Source: a virus. Taken from it: DNA of 27,379 nucleotides. Shown here one piece after another: positions 8,274 to 16,284 of the stretch. Location: positions 1 to 27,379 of the IMG/VR virus record IMGVR_UViG_3300032093_000684. One strand, 5' to 3'. Made by a program: the position numbers and the translations under genes. The notes below the pieces were generated by a model. That model was not told the origin of the DNA. It saw nothing but the letters and a program-made list of their open reading frames with translations, and did not search any database. Positions within the stretch are counted from its first letter, which is position 1. Each line of letters begins with the position of its first letter.

Positions 8274-8873
8274 ATGCCGATCACAAACGGGTACACCACG
8301 GGGAGCGCCGTGAAGGAAGCTCTGGGGATTATTGACGCCTCATCCGACACGGAAATTGATCTTGTCATTGAGACCGTCAGCCGCATGATTGACGATTACG
8401 CTGGTAGATTCTTCTACAGCGCGGGGACCGTCGTTTCCTTCTACACGCCAGACAAGGCGCTTAGCCTGGAGATTGATGACGTCTCTTCGGTCTCTATTCT
8501 GCAAACCGATGACGGTGGCGACGGCTCGTTTAGTACGACCTGGGGAACGGCAGACTATGTGTTGGAGCCGTTCAACGCTGCGCTCACGGGGCGACCGTAC
8601 ACGCTGATTCGCGTACCGACAAACGGGAATCGCAGCTTCCCAATTGACACGATCAAGGGCGTGAAGCTGACGGCGGTGCGAGGCTTTCCTTCTATTCCAA
8701 AACCAATCGTGACCGCAACACAGCTCCAGTGCGGTCGTATTTTTAACCGAAGGAATACCCCATTCGGAATTGCTGGGACGTTGGAGACTGGACAGATGAG
8801 ACTGTTAAGCCGTCTAGATCCAGATGTTGAGCAGCTCGTTCGCCCGTATCGCATTCCGTCACAGGCGGTTTAA
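8274..8873 (+). CDS. Head-tail connector protein (gp6-like)
   Basis: Adaptor ring expected to bind below the portal. The 199-aa protein starts with a helical segment (TTGSAVKEALGIIDASSDTEIDLVIETVSRMIDDYAGRFF) typical of the gp6/gp15 connector family, where two or three helices precede a beta-rich part. Then come VVSFYTPDKALSLEIDDVSSV and a segment with GRPYTLIRVP. AGGAG lies six bases before the ATG. Position right after the capsid block supports the call. Confidence 0.8.
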   Translation: MPITNGYTTGSAVKEALGIIDASSDTEIDLVIETVSRMIDDYAGRFFYSAGTVVSFYTPDKALSLEIDDVSSVSILQTDDGGDGSFSTTWGTADYVLEPFNAALTGRPYTLIRVPTNGNRSFPIDTIKGVKLTAVRGFPSIPKPIVTATQLQCGRIFNRRNTPFGIAGTLETGQMRLLSRLDPDVEQLVRPYRIPSQAV

Positions 8874-9320
8874 GTGGATACATACGCGGTAGGCACGGCA
8901 CTCGCTGCGCGTTTTGCAAACATTACGCCTCCGACTGGCTACGAAGCAATTAAGCTATCAACGGTATTTACTCCAGATAACATTTCTACCTACCCAGCGG
9001 TAATCATTTTGCCGCCAGACACTACGCTTTCATACTCCATGAACAGACAAGTGGACGAAACACATGTGTTCACTGTGCGATTTATTATCCCTCGTTCAAT
9101 GGGTACGGATCGCGGAATCAAAGCTCTTTACTCTTGGCGAGACGCTATTGTCAAAGGCGCTGTGGGCAATCAAGATCTTAACGTTGCAGGCGTGATATCA
9201 TGCCTGGTAACTAACGTGACGATGGGCGATGTGACCTACGGCGCAGACGAAGATCTGTTGGCAATTGACTGCCGAACCGAAGTGCGGTTTAGGTCAGTCG
9301 TAAGCGAAATTGGAGCCTAG
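8874..9320 (+). CDS. Tail terminator / completion-like protein
   Basis: A 148-aa protein starting at a GTG directly abutting the previous stop. Its pattern is an N-terminal helix (VGTALAARFANI), a PAVIILPP strand, a His/Phe/Val-rich strand (ETHVFTVRFII), a helix with ALYSWRDAIVKGA, and late strands ending in DLLAIDCRTEVRFR. This agrees with the small alpha/beta fold of tail terminator proteins that cap the tail tube. Gene order (connector, this gene, gp10-like, major tail) also fits a head-closure or tail-terminator role. No signature motif settles it. Confidence 0.6.
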   Translation: MDTYAVGTALAARFANITPPTGYEAIKLSTVFTPDNISTYPAVIILPPDTTLSYSMNRQVDETHVFTVRFIIPRSMGTDRGIKALYSWRDAIVKGAVGNQDLNVAGVISCLVTNVTMGDVTYGADEDLLAIDCRTEVRFRSVVSEIGA

Positions 9321-9829
9321 TGGCAAAAGAGATCGTTTCAATCAGCATCCAGCCGAACGACTTTGTGCAGAAGCTTGAGGATCAGCTTGGGCAGAAGCGA
9401 ATGGACGCCGTAGTGCTAGAGGGAACCCGCAAGGTGGCTGCTCAAACAGCCAACAGAATGCGCGTCAACTATCGCGCTGCTGGCATCCAGATCCACCATC
9501 CAGCGGACGGATTGTTCAAGTCTATTCGCTATAAGCGCATTCGCCGCCGCTATTCTGAGATTGGATATTGGGTCGGTCCAATGTCCCGAACAAGAAGCGT
9601 CAAGCGCGCGTTTGCACGAGATATTACCCAGGTCGTTGCGTGGGGAGCACATCGTCACCTGATTGAGTTCGGGCATAGGATCGTGAGCCACGCTGGTGTT
9701 GATAGCGGACGGCGGACAAAGGCGCGACCATTTATCGGTCCAGCCTTCAGTGGCGCTGTTGGCTCTATTGAAGCGACGGTTGGAGATTCATTGCAAAAGT
9801 ACATTGACTCCACACCGCCAATCACATGA
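9320..9829 (+). CDS. HK97 gp10-like head-tail joining protein
   Basis: A 169-aa protein with a GTG start inside the previous stop (TAGTG). It shows the features of the HK97 gp10 family: an N-terminal amphipathic region, a central stretch where a LFKSIRYKR segment replaces the usual TGxLxxSI, and near the end HLIEFGHRIVSH followed by KARPFIGPAF, matching the xxEFGT...xARPFLxPA pattern. The protein is rich in Arg and Lys. It probably acts at the neck, joining head to tail. Confidence 0.8.
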   Translation: MAKEIVSISIQPNDFVQKLEDQLGQKRMDAVVLEGTRKVAAQTANRMRVNYRAAGIQIHHPADGLFKSIRYKRIRRRYSEIGYWVGPMSRTRSVKRAFARDITQVVAWGAHRHLIEFGHRIVSHAGVDSGRRTKARPFIGPAFSGAVGSIEATVGDSLQKYIDSTPPIT

Positions 9830-9839
9830 GGGAGTAAAG

Positions 9840-10040
9840 ATGGCTGAGATTCTTAAGCCAGTTGTGAAGCTGGTAAGGGTTGAACCCGTACAGGGACGGT
9901 TTATCCCTGGCGTCGCCGCGCGCATTGCGGAAGTCACAGAGGATGAGGCGCGAGAGCTAATCGCAACTGGCGCCTTCGTGCTCGCAGCAAACAAGCCTGC
10001 CGAACCTACGGCGGCAAAGCAGTCGCCAGAAAAGGAGTAA
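9840..10040 (+). CDS. Small conserved-type protein before major tail gene
   Basis: A 66-aa protein. The frame is open further upstream, but the ATG at 9840 has a GGGAG ribosome site and begins after the gp10-like stop, so I take it as the start. The body EVTEDEARELIATGAF resembles the small phage domain in which a conserved Glu/Asp-rich helix follows a strand containing RFIPG. The tail (KPAEPTAAKQSPEKE) is disordered and charged. Role unknown; position suggests a minor neck or tail component. Confidence 0.7.
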   Translation: MAEILKPVVKLVRVEPVQGRFIPGVAARIAEVTEDEARELIATGAFVLAANKPAEPTAAKQSPEKE

Positions 10041-10044
10041 CTAG

Positions 10045-11034
10045 ATGGCTACACGAGTGCTTCAGAGGGTTCAGGGTGCGCTTGAGAGCACGGCTGGGAC
10101 CTTCGCAACAGCTACGCGCAAGCTCTACGGTACGGAGATTACGCACGAGCGCACGATTGCATCTATCCGACCAGACTACCTGGATGGAACTTACAATCAG
10201 TCGCGCGCAGTTTATGAAGGAATTGAGACCAACGCATTCAGCATTAGCGGACCGCTTGCATTTGATCAGTCGGTTTTCTGGCTGAGCGCAGGCGTTGGCT
10301 CCGCAACCGCGAGCGGCACGGCTGCTCCATACACCTGGACGTTCAATGCCGCTTCAACGGCTGACCTTACGCGATCATTCTCGCTTGAGTACGCATGGGC
10401 TGACGGCGGGACCGCAATCCCAGCATCGTTCCGTGTCCCTGGAAACAAGGTGGACTCGCTGACGATTACCTGGGCAAAGGATGACGTCGTTACGTTTGAA
10501 GCTGGTCTCGTCTCCTTCAAGGGGATGGCTCAGGGGACCGCGCTTAGCGCAACCCCGTCGGACACCGTTGAGAAGCACGCTGTTGGCGTGAACACCACGG
10601 TTTACATTGACGGCACCGCAAACCCAATCGGCACCACGGCAGATTCAAACGTCGCTGTTGCGGCTCTTGCTCTGACGAATGGTTTTACCACGCGCTTCGG
10701 TCTTGACGGAAGCTCTGTTGGCGCAGCCCTGGATCGTGTCGCAAAGACCGATGCCGTGCTTACTCTGACGCGTCACTTCCAGAATGACAATGAGCTGGAT
10801 GCCTGGGAGGATAAGAGCCTTCGCCGCGTCCGCATCGTCACCACTGGTCCGACGCTTGGAGCTGGTAACTATGAGATGACGGTTGACTTCTTCGGTGTGA
10901 TTGATGAGATCACGCAGACAGAGGTTGATGGAAACGTCGCTCAGGAGATCACGCTTCGCCCATTCGTTGACGGATCGGTTACGACCATTCCGTTCAGCGT
11001 TGTTGTAAAGAATAACGCAGCGACGATCAGCTGA
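10045..11034 (+). CDS. Major tail (tube) protein
   Basis: Likely stacks as rings to form the tail tube. The 329-aa protein is Thr/Ala/Gly/Val-rich and mostly beta. It starts MATRVLQRVQGALESTAGTF, a pattern common in major tail proteins, with NKVDSLTITWAKDDVVTFEAGLV midway and a late NYEMTVDFFGVIDE. It lies directly before the tail chaperone and tape measure genes, the standard place for the tube gene. AAGGAG at 10032-10037 precedes the ATG. A terminator-like hairpin follows it, as after the capsid gene, fitting a very highly expressed product. Confidence 0.87.
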   Translation: MATRVLQRVQGALESTAGTFATATRKLYGTEITHERTIASIRPDYLDGTYNQSRAVYEGIETNAFSISGPLAFDQSVFWLSAGVGSATASGTAAPYTWTFNAASTADLTRSFSLEYAWADGGTAIPASFRVPGNKVDSLTITWAKDDVVTFEAGLVSFKGMAQGTALSATPSDTVEKHAVGVNTTVYIDGTANPIGTTADSNVAVAALALTNGFTTRFGLDGSSVGAALDRVAKTDAVLTLTRHFQNDNELDAWEDKSLRRVRIVTTGPTLGAGNYEMTVDFFGVIDEITQTEVDGNVAQEITLRPFVDGSVTTIPFSVVVKNNAATIS

Positions 11035-11050
11035 TTCTTTTCGGGTATCT

Positions 11051-11088
11051 AGACACCAGGGGGCGCCGAAACGCGTCTCCTGGTGTCT
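11051..11088 (+). terminator. Hairpin after major tail gene (terminator-like)
   Basis: Ten-bp perfect stem (AGACACCAGG with CCTGGTGTCT) around an 18-base GC-rich loop, 16 bases past the major tail stop. No T run follows (TACAGACGGG). As with the hairpin after the capsid gene, this may lower read-through into the tail chaperone or protect the upstream mRNA. Confidence 0.55.
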
Positions 11089-11131
11089 TACAGACGGGCG
11101 TTTTAGTAACAAAAACGACAAAGGAGGCTAC

Positions 11132-11425
11132 ATGCGTACATTTGACGTAACCATTGGCGACCAGGTATTTGTCATGAAATCAATGTCTGCGCGCCAGTTT
11201 ATTTCTATCCAGCGCGGTGAGATTGACGAAGCGAAGCTCCTAGAGATTCTTGCGGCGTCAGCCGTAGAGCATCCATTCGGAAAGAGCGCCGATGACTTCT
11301 TGGATAACTGCGACGTGCAGACGGCGCTTGGACTTCTAAAGGCATGGGCTGCTGAGCAGACGGAAACGGCACTCCCAAAAGTGAACGCCAACGCCTTGCA
11401 AGAAGTCTCGCCGCAGCAGGATTAG
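11132..11425 (+). CDS. Tail assembly chaperone, short form (gpG-like)
   Basis: A 97-aa acidic, helical protein (FDVTIGDQVFVMKSMSARQFISIQRG..., then AKLLEILAASAVEHPFG) in the slot between major tail and tape measure, where siphophages carry the chaperone pair that coats the tape measure during tail assembly. AAAGGAGG at 11119-11126 precedes the ATG. Near its end the codons CCA AAA lie in the heptamer CCCAAAA (11374-11380), so a fraction of ribosomes should slip to the -1 frame and make the longer form. Function is inferred from gene order and the slip site, the hallmark of this gene pair. Confidence 0.85.
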   Translation: MRTFDVTIGDQVFVMKSMSARQFISIQRGEIDEAKLLEILAASAVEHPFGKSADDFLDNCDVQTALGLLKAWAAEQTETALPKVNANALQEVSPQQD

Positions 11426-11613
11426 GGGACGGAAAGCCAGTCACCGTTCCGCTTGATTACGCGTTGGACGCGTTAGCAAGACGTTGGCACATCGCTCCGT
11501 GGGAACTGGAGCACGCACCAAATGCAGACTGGATCATTCGGGGTCTGTACTTCCAGAAGGTAGAGTCACAAGCGCAGGCGTCTGCGTCAAGGGTAAGGAG
11601 TAAGCGTGGCTGA
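11132..11613 (+). CDS. Tail assembly chaperone, frameshift form (gpGT-like)
   Basis: Predicted product of -1 slippage at CCCAAAA (11374-11380). The first 83 aa are shared with the short form; reading then continues in the -1 frame for 77 codons to TGA at 11611-11613, giving about 160 aa. The extension (LGDGKPVTVPLDYALDALARRW, HIAPWELEHAPNADWI, IRGLYFQKVESQ) looks like real protein, with two aromatic-rich helices and a basic end, and has no good start of its own. The -1 frame is open from 11356 on, so slippage at this site is compatible. It overlaps the tape measure GTG by eight bases. In lambda the T part binds the tape measure and recruits tube subunits. Confidence 0.82.
11374..11380 (+). 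promoter_or_regulatory. Programmed -1 ribosomal frameshift site (CCCAAAA)
   Basis: The heptamer fits X XXY YYZ exactly in the reading frame (C CCA AAA), so P- and A-site tRNAs can re-pair on CCC AAA one base back. It lies 45 bases before the zero-frame stop, inside the tail chaperone gene, with an open -1 frame behind it. I did not identify a clear downstream pseudoknot or upstream stimulatory SD. Confidence 0.8.
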
Positions 11614-14077
11614 TAAGCGAGTTGGCATTGTCATTGAAGGTAAAGCCGCGATTGATCCTGCGTTTAGGCAGATCAAGCGTGAGTTCAATCTTCTTCGCGC
11701 AGCTGGTAAGCAGCTGAACAATGTCTTCACGGGTATCGGTCAGGGCATCGGTCAGCGTGTTGCAGGCGTTGCGTTTGATGCCTTCAGCCAGGTCACTGGG
11801 CTGTTCACACAGGCGGTGCCAAAAGCCCTCGCCTACGCACGATCTATTGATGAGATTGCCGATGCAACTGGAGCAAGCGCAGAGCAGTCATCAATTCTTG
11901 CTGGAACGCTCAATCTTCTTGGCGTTCCAACAGAGGGATTGTCAACGGCGTTCAAGTCGCTCTCCAGCGAAGTCGTTAAGAGCGAAAACAAGTTTGCCGC
12001 ATTAGGCGTTACTGTTCGCGATGGCGAAGGTAACTTGCTTGACATGGTTACCATCCTGGATAGCACCAGAAGCAAGCTGGGGCAGATGGAAGATGGTGCC
12101 GCAAAGACTGCAATTGCCGTTGACTTGTTTGGTAAGCAAGCACTTGCTCTCATTGATTATCTCAATCTTTCAGACGAAGCCGCAGCAGGAGCAGCGGATG
12201 AGCTAGAGAGAATGGGATTGGTGCTTGACTCCAAGACGATTACCGCAGCAGAGGATGCGGACAGAAGTATGAACCTTCTGGGTTTGACGGTCCAAGGACT
12301 GCAAATCACTCTTGCAAACCAGTTGCTCCCAGCGATCATCAACATCGTCAACGCGATTCGCAACTGGGTAATGGAGAATCGCGAGGGTCTTCTGAAGACT
12401 CTTGCAGCCGTTGCTGGTGCAATCGGCGGATTTATCTCTGGACTCCTTGGCGCAACTGACGCCGCGTCCTCATTCATCAACAGCCTTCGCGGTACCAGCT
12501 CCGCAATCAACACCAATAAGGCTGGACTCCAAGCGCAGATCGCTGCAATCAAGCAACAGATCGCGGCATATAAGGCGAGCGGCGGGGCTTCTGGGAGCGC
12601 ATCTGGCGGAGCGAGCAAAGTTACTGCCGCGCTCACGCGACAGATTCAGAAGCTTAAGGATCAGCGCGACGCGATTCGCGACGTCATGCGCGCCCAGGTT
12701 GAGCAGGCAAAGACTGCGTTTGACGCAATGCTCGCGGGACTTGACGCAACGGAGCGACAGTATCAACTAGATGAGCGTCGCAAGGAGTTGGCGCAGGATC
12801 TCGCGGACACAGAGCAGGAAGCTGCTGACGCAAAGATCAAGGCGCAGCGAGATCTTGCTAACCTTCGTGCGGAGCGCGACCTTGCGCTTGCAGCCGAATC
12901 AGATCTTGACAAACAATTCCAGGTAGCGATTGATTATGCAGAGCGCGAGCAGCGCATGGTTGAGCAGTATGCTGAAGACCAGACGCGCTACGAAAAGGCA
13001 GTTGCAGATGCCCGTGCCAACATTGCAAAGTTTGAGGCTGAGACAAAGCGACAGGCGGCAGTAGACGCTGCGCGCGGACAGATCCAAGCTGCGGTTGATC
13101 TATCCCAGAGGATTCAAGAGCTGGCGCTGTCCGATAAAGACTTTGCCAAGAATATTGCTGAGCTGCGACTTATTGAGCAGCAGCAAGAATCCGCGCTTAA
13201 GATCGCCATTGCAAACGGCGACTCTGCGGCGATTAAGCAAATTGAGATCAACCTTGCACTGGCTCGCGATGCGATCCGCGCGCAGCAAGAGACCAAAGAA
13301 ATTGCCGCACACCAGAAGCGCCTAGAACGAGAGAAGGAAAAGAAGGCGGCTGTAAAGAGCAGCAACGACGCCTTCTTGATTGCGCTTCAGGAGCAGCTCG
13401 CTGGTCTTGAAACGCAACTGGAAGCACAGAAGGATAACAACAAGGCTGTTCGGGATTCCGCCCACGATCACGGTCTGCTTATGGATCAGCTTGAGAGCGA
13501 TCAGCCCGTTGTTGATTCATTCGCTGACGCCTTCAAAGACGCGGCGAAGGCTGGTCAAGATTTTGCGAAGGCGCTGCGAGATATCAAGAGCGCCCTGGGA
13601 TTCCTAGGCTCAATCGGGGATATCTTTGGATTCCTCTCCGATCCATTCGGTTTGGGTAGCGACACTGGGCGACTAACAGATGATGAAGGCTTGTCTGGTC
13701 TATTTGGCGGCGGCAAAAAGGGCGGCGGCAAAGGCGGCGGCAAAGGCGGCGGAAAGGGCGGCGGAGGTGGCGGCGCTGGTAGAAGTGGTCCGATTCCGTT
13801 GCGCAGCCCAGCGTATGGAGCACGCGCGCTAGGTGGCGCAGTTGCAGCTGGTCAGGGCTACATGGTCGGAGAATTTGGACCAGAGCTATTCGTGCCTGGT
13901 ATGAACGGAAATGTTATTGGCGGAGGCGGCATCAATGTGACCGTCCAGGCTGGAGCATTCCTTGGATCAAGCTCCGACGCTCGCGAGTTTGCGCGACGCG
14001 TATACGGCGCGATTGAAGAAGAGAGCAAGAGGCGCTTCACGGTTCCACCAACGATTAGGAGAGGAGCAGCCGCGTGA
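11606..14077 (+). CDS. Tape measure protein
   Basis: Sets tail length and is ejected at infection. The 823 aa would fit a tail of roughly 120 nm by the usual 1.5 angstrom per residue rule. The N-terminus (IDPAFRQIKREFNLLRAAGKQL) leads to a helical region, a hydrophobic stretch at about 261-282 (GLLKTLAAVAGAIGGFISGLL), long Ala/Glu/Gln/Arg coiled coils at about 330-600, a Gly-Gly-Gly-Lys repeat at about 701-724, and a conserved-type C-terminus (GGAVAAGQGYMVGEFGPELFVPG). AAGGAG at 11595-11600 is spaced for the GTG at 11606. The stop overlaps the next GTG. No lysozyme or peptidase domain is evident. Confidence 0.93.
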   Translation: MADKRVGIVIEGKAAIDPAFRQIKREFNLLRAAGKQLNNVFTGIGQGIGQRVAGVAFDAFSQVTGLFTQAVPKALAYARSIDEIADATGASAEQSSILAGTLNLLGVPTEGLSTAFKSLSSEVVKSENKFAALGVTVRDGEGNLLDMVTILDSTRSKLGQMEDGAAKTAIAVDLFGKQALALIDYLNLSDEAAAGAADELERMGLVLDSKTITAAEDADRSMNLLGLTVQGLQITLANQLLPAIINIVNAIRNWVMENREGLLKTLAAVAGAIGGFISGLLGATDAASSFINSLRGTSSAINTNKAGLQAQIAAIKQQIAAYKASGGASGSASGGASKVTAALTRQIQKLKDQRDAIRDVMRAQVEQAKTAFDAMLAGLDATERQYQLDERRKELAQDLADTEQEAADAKIKAQRDLANLRAERDLALAAESDLDKQFQVAIDYAEREQRMVEQYAEDQTRYEKAVADARANIAKFEAETKRQAAVDAARGQIQAAVDLSQRIQELALSDKDFAKNIAELRLIEQQQESALKIAIANGDSAAIKQIEINLALARDAIRAQQETKEIAAHQKRLEREKEKKAAVKSSNDAFLIALQEQLAGLETQLEAQKDNNKAVRDSAHDHGLLMDQLESDQPVVDSFADAFKDAAKAGQDFAKALRDIKSALGFLGSIGDIFGFLSDPFGLGSDTGRLTDDEGLSGLFGGGKKGGGKGGGKGGGKGGGGGGAGRSGPIPLRSPAYGARALGGAVAAGQGYMVGEFGPELFVPGMNGNVIGGGGINVTVQAGAFLGSSSDAREFARRVYGAIEEESKRRFTVPPTIRRGAAA
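13706..13775 (+). repeat. Tandem GGCGGCGGCAAA-type repeat in tape measure gene
   Basis: About four to five imperfect 12-base units coding Gly-Gly-Gly-Lys, ending in a pure Gly run. This makes a flexible, positively charged hinge between the coiled-coil body and the C-terminal domain of the tape measure. Such a repeat can change copy number by slippage. Confidence 0.85.
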
Positions 14078-14478
14078 GCGTATCTCAACCGACACTAGTA
14101 TCTGGCGCAACGACGATCACGCTTCCATTTCCTGCAAGGTCTACGCAGACCCGTATCAGCTGGGAGACGGTGGGCGGGAGCCGCATGACGATCAACGGGT
14201 CTATCCGCACCTGGTCGGTGGGTTATCGCTATCGGTATGCCTTGGCGTTTGAATATGCAGATATCTCGCTGTGGAACTCTTTGGTAGATCTCTACTGGAA
14301 CAACGTCTCCAATCAAACGTCAGCGACGTTCACCTGGACGGGTGGACCGTGGACCGACGCGCAGCCTGGAGTCACCGTGCGCATTGATGAGATTGGCGAT
14401 CCTTCAAATACCTATCCGACTGTTGACAAAGCTGACTTCACCATCGTGCTCGTTGAGGTTGACGCGCGCACTAGCTAG
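14074..14478 (+). CDS. Tail tip protein, distal-tail position
   Basis: A 134-aa beta-rich protein starting at a GTG in the tape measure stop (GTGA), with AGGAGAGGAG upstream. Segments such as WETVGGSRMTINGSIRTWSVGYRYRYALAFEY, SATFTWTGGPW and ADFTIVLVEVDA are all strand-like, with several Trp and Tyr. Directly after the tape measure, this is the place of distal tail proteins, but it is shorter than usual for that family. I do not recognise it firmly. Confidence 0.75.
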   Translation: MSVSQPTLVSGATTITLPFPARSTQTRISWETVGGSRMTINGSIRTWSVGYRYRYALAFEYADISLWNSLVDLYWNNVSNQTSATFTWTGGPWTDAQPGVTVRIDEIGDPSNTYPTVDKADFTIVLVEVDARTS

Positions 14479-14486
14479 GAGGCGAC

Positions 14487-16283
14487 ATGACACTTAGTGC
14501 AAATCTAGTCGCCGCCATAGGAGACAAACAGCAGCGACCTATCCTTAAGCTTGAGATTGCATGGGACGGATCTGAGTACGTTGACGAAACGTCATATGTA
14601 CTAGAGGCTACAGGCATTGAGAGCATTGATCAGGATACTGGATCACTGCAACCAGCGGAAGCAAACTTCACGCTGGACAATCTTGACAATCGCTTTACCG
14701 CTGAGAATACGCAGTCGCCAATTTATCCCTACATTCAGGGCGCCTTCCTGGACGTGCGAGCCAAGGTCTCTCTTGGCTACTACTACGCTGGTCAGGAAAA
14801 CTTTAGACAGATCGGCGTCTTTGTGGTGCGCGAGCTTGAGCCGCTGGAGCAGGGACGCGTTGCGACGCTGCGCCTAACGGATATCTCCAGCCGCTTCGCA
14901 AACATTCCTACCTTCTACGGTCCGACTGCAAACACTGGCATGACGTCGGTGTTCGGAAGTCTCGCTGAGAAGGCTGGTCTTGGAACAGCCGCATATGCAA
15001 CCCAGGGGACGGCGTTCGGAACAGCGCAGTTTGCCGCTGCGGTTGGTGGGCGACTAGCGGATGAGCTTGGACTTCTTGCGCTTGCAGAGGGCGGACGCAT
15101 CTACGTCAACGATGGCGGCACGCTGGTATTCGTTGACAATGCGACACGAGAGGCTGAGCTTCAGACGCCGCTGATCACGCTCAATAAAGACACCTTCCCA
15201 TTTGATATCGCGATCACCAGGAATACTTCACAGGCAATCAATCGCGTCACGCTTGCATACGAGGATCGCGCGAGCGCAGTAAGCGATGAGACGGTTTGGC
15301 AAGTCACTACGCCTATCAAGATCCCAGCCGCAATTGAGGCGACTGGATCGGTAGGGACGTACTACATTCCTGGTCAGGTCACGATCTCTCTGAACGCACA
15401 GGATCAGACTCGCTGGGTTGAATACACGCCAGTAAGCTGGGCGAGCGGCACCGCTAACCCATCCAGTGCAGTGGCAAACGCCGCAAGCGATGGATCTGGA
15501 AGTGCGGTCACGATGGAGGCTGGAACACCAGCCGCACGTCTCACGCTTGATAACAAGCTTTACTACGACATGACCCTGGGCGGCACTGCGACGGGCGATG
15601 GGAACCGTGGCGAGATCACGTTCCGAAACATGAACAGCGTGCCAGTCTATGTGCGCACGTTCACGCTCGTTGGCAAACCAGCCCGTCTCTCCAGCCCCTA
15701 TGCGGTGCAGGCGGACGATGGCGACGGTCAGGATCTCCTTGGACAGATCCTAGAGCAGACGATCAGCGATCCGTATTTGCCAAGCGTAGACGAGGCATAC
15801 CAGCGCGCGCTTGATCTTCTGTACTTCAGAAGCGTGCGAAGAGTACGCGTGGCGATCCCGTCTGCTCCAGGCGTGCCTATCAAGGCTGGTGAAGTGTTTG
15901 CGGTGCTTGATTCGGAAAAGAATGCAACCTACCTACAGCAAGTCGCAACAATCAACTGGAGCTTCAACGCGCAAAACGGATACCAGTGCAGCATTGACGG
16001 TCTTCCGTCTTTGCCTGGTCCAACATCCGTGTTGGTCACAGATCTTATCGGCGGAGTCACCGACTCAATCACGCTGGGAGAGCCAGTTGGACCGTGGTAT
16101 TGGGCGCCAGCTGGAGTTGGCGAGTCAGAGCTTACCTGGGATAGCAACACCTTTTGGGGTCCACTGCCCGATCCCACAAGAATTGGAAACGAAGTTGGCG
16201 CAGTTTCAGATACAATTACAACAAGCGTAACTCAAGCCCTTGTCTGGGAAACTGGATATTGGGACCAGCAAGTGTGGGGATAG
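14487..16283 (+). CDS. Tail hub / baseplate-like minor tail protein
   Basis: A 598-aa protein with an AGGAGG ribosome site at the preceding stop. The N-terminus (QRPILKLEIAWDGSEYVDETSYV, SIDQDTGSLQPAEANFTLDN) and the segment GVFVVRELEPLEQGRVATLRLTDI resemble the tail-hub proteins that follow distal tail genes. The middle includes LADELGLLALAEGGRIYVNDGGTLVFVDN, a pattern common in hub domains. The C-terminus is Trp/Pro-rich (VGPWYWAPAGVGESELTWDSNTFW), suggesting a tip-exposed part. Likely forms the base on which adsorption proteins are mounted. Confidence 0.75.
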   Translation: MTLSANLVAAIGDKQQRPILKLEIAWDGSEYVDETSYVLEATGIESIDQDTGSLQPAEANFTLDNLDNRFTAENTQSPIYPYIQGAFLDVRAKVSLGYYYAGQENFRQIGVFVVRELEPLEQGRVATLRLTDISSRFANIPTFYGPTANTGMTSVFGSLAEKAGLGTAAYATQGTAFGTAQFAAAVGGRLADELGLLALAEGGRIYVNDGGTLVFVDNATREAELQTPLITLNKDTFPFDIAITRNTSQAINRVTLAYEDRASAVSDETVWQVTTPIKIPAAIEATGSVGTYYIPGQVTISLNAQDQTRWVEYTPVSWASGTANPSSAVANAASDGSGSAVTMEAGTPAARLTLDNKLYYDMTLGGTATGDGNRGEITFRNMNSVPVYVRTFTLVGKPARLSSPYAVQADDGDGQDLLGQILEQTISDPYLPSVDEAYQRALDLLYFRSVRRVRVAIPSAPGVPIKAGEVFAVLDSEKNATYLQQVATINWSFNAQNGYQCSIDGLPSLPGPTSVLVTDLIGGVTDSITLGEPVGPWYWAPAGVGESELTWDSNTFWGPLPDPTRIGNEVGAVSDTITTSVTQALVWETGYWDQQVWG

Positions 16284-16284
16284 A

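Noticed and set aside
10645-11121. 158-aa minus-strand frame opposite major tail gene
   Set aside because: No SD, no recognisable pattern, and it crosses the hairpin after the tail gene.
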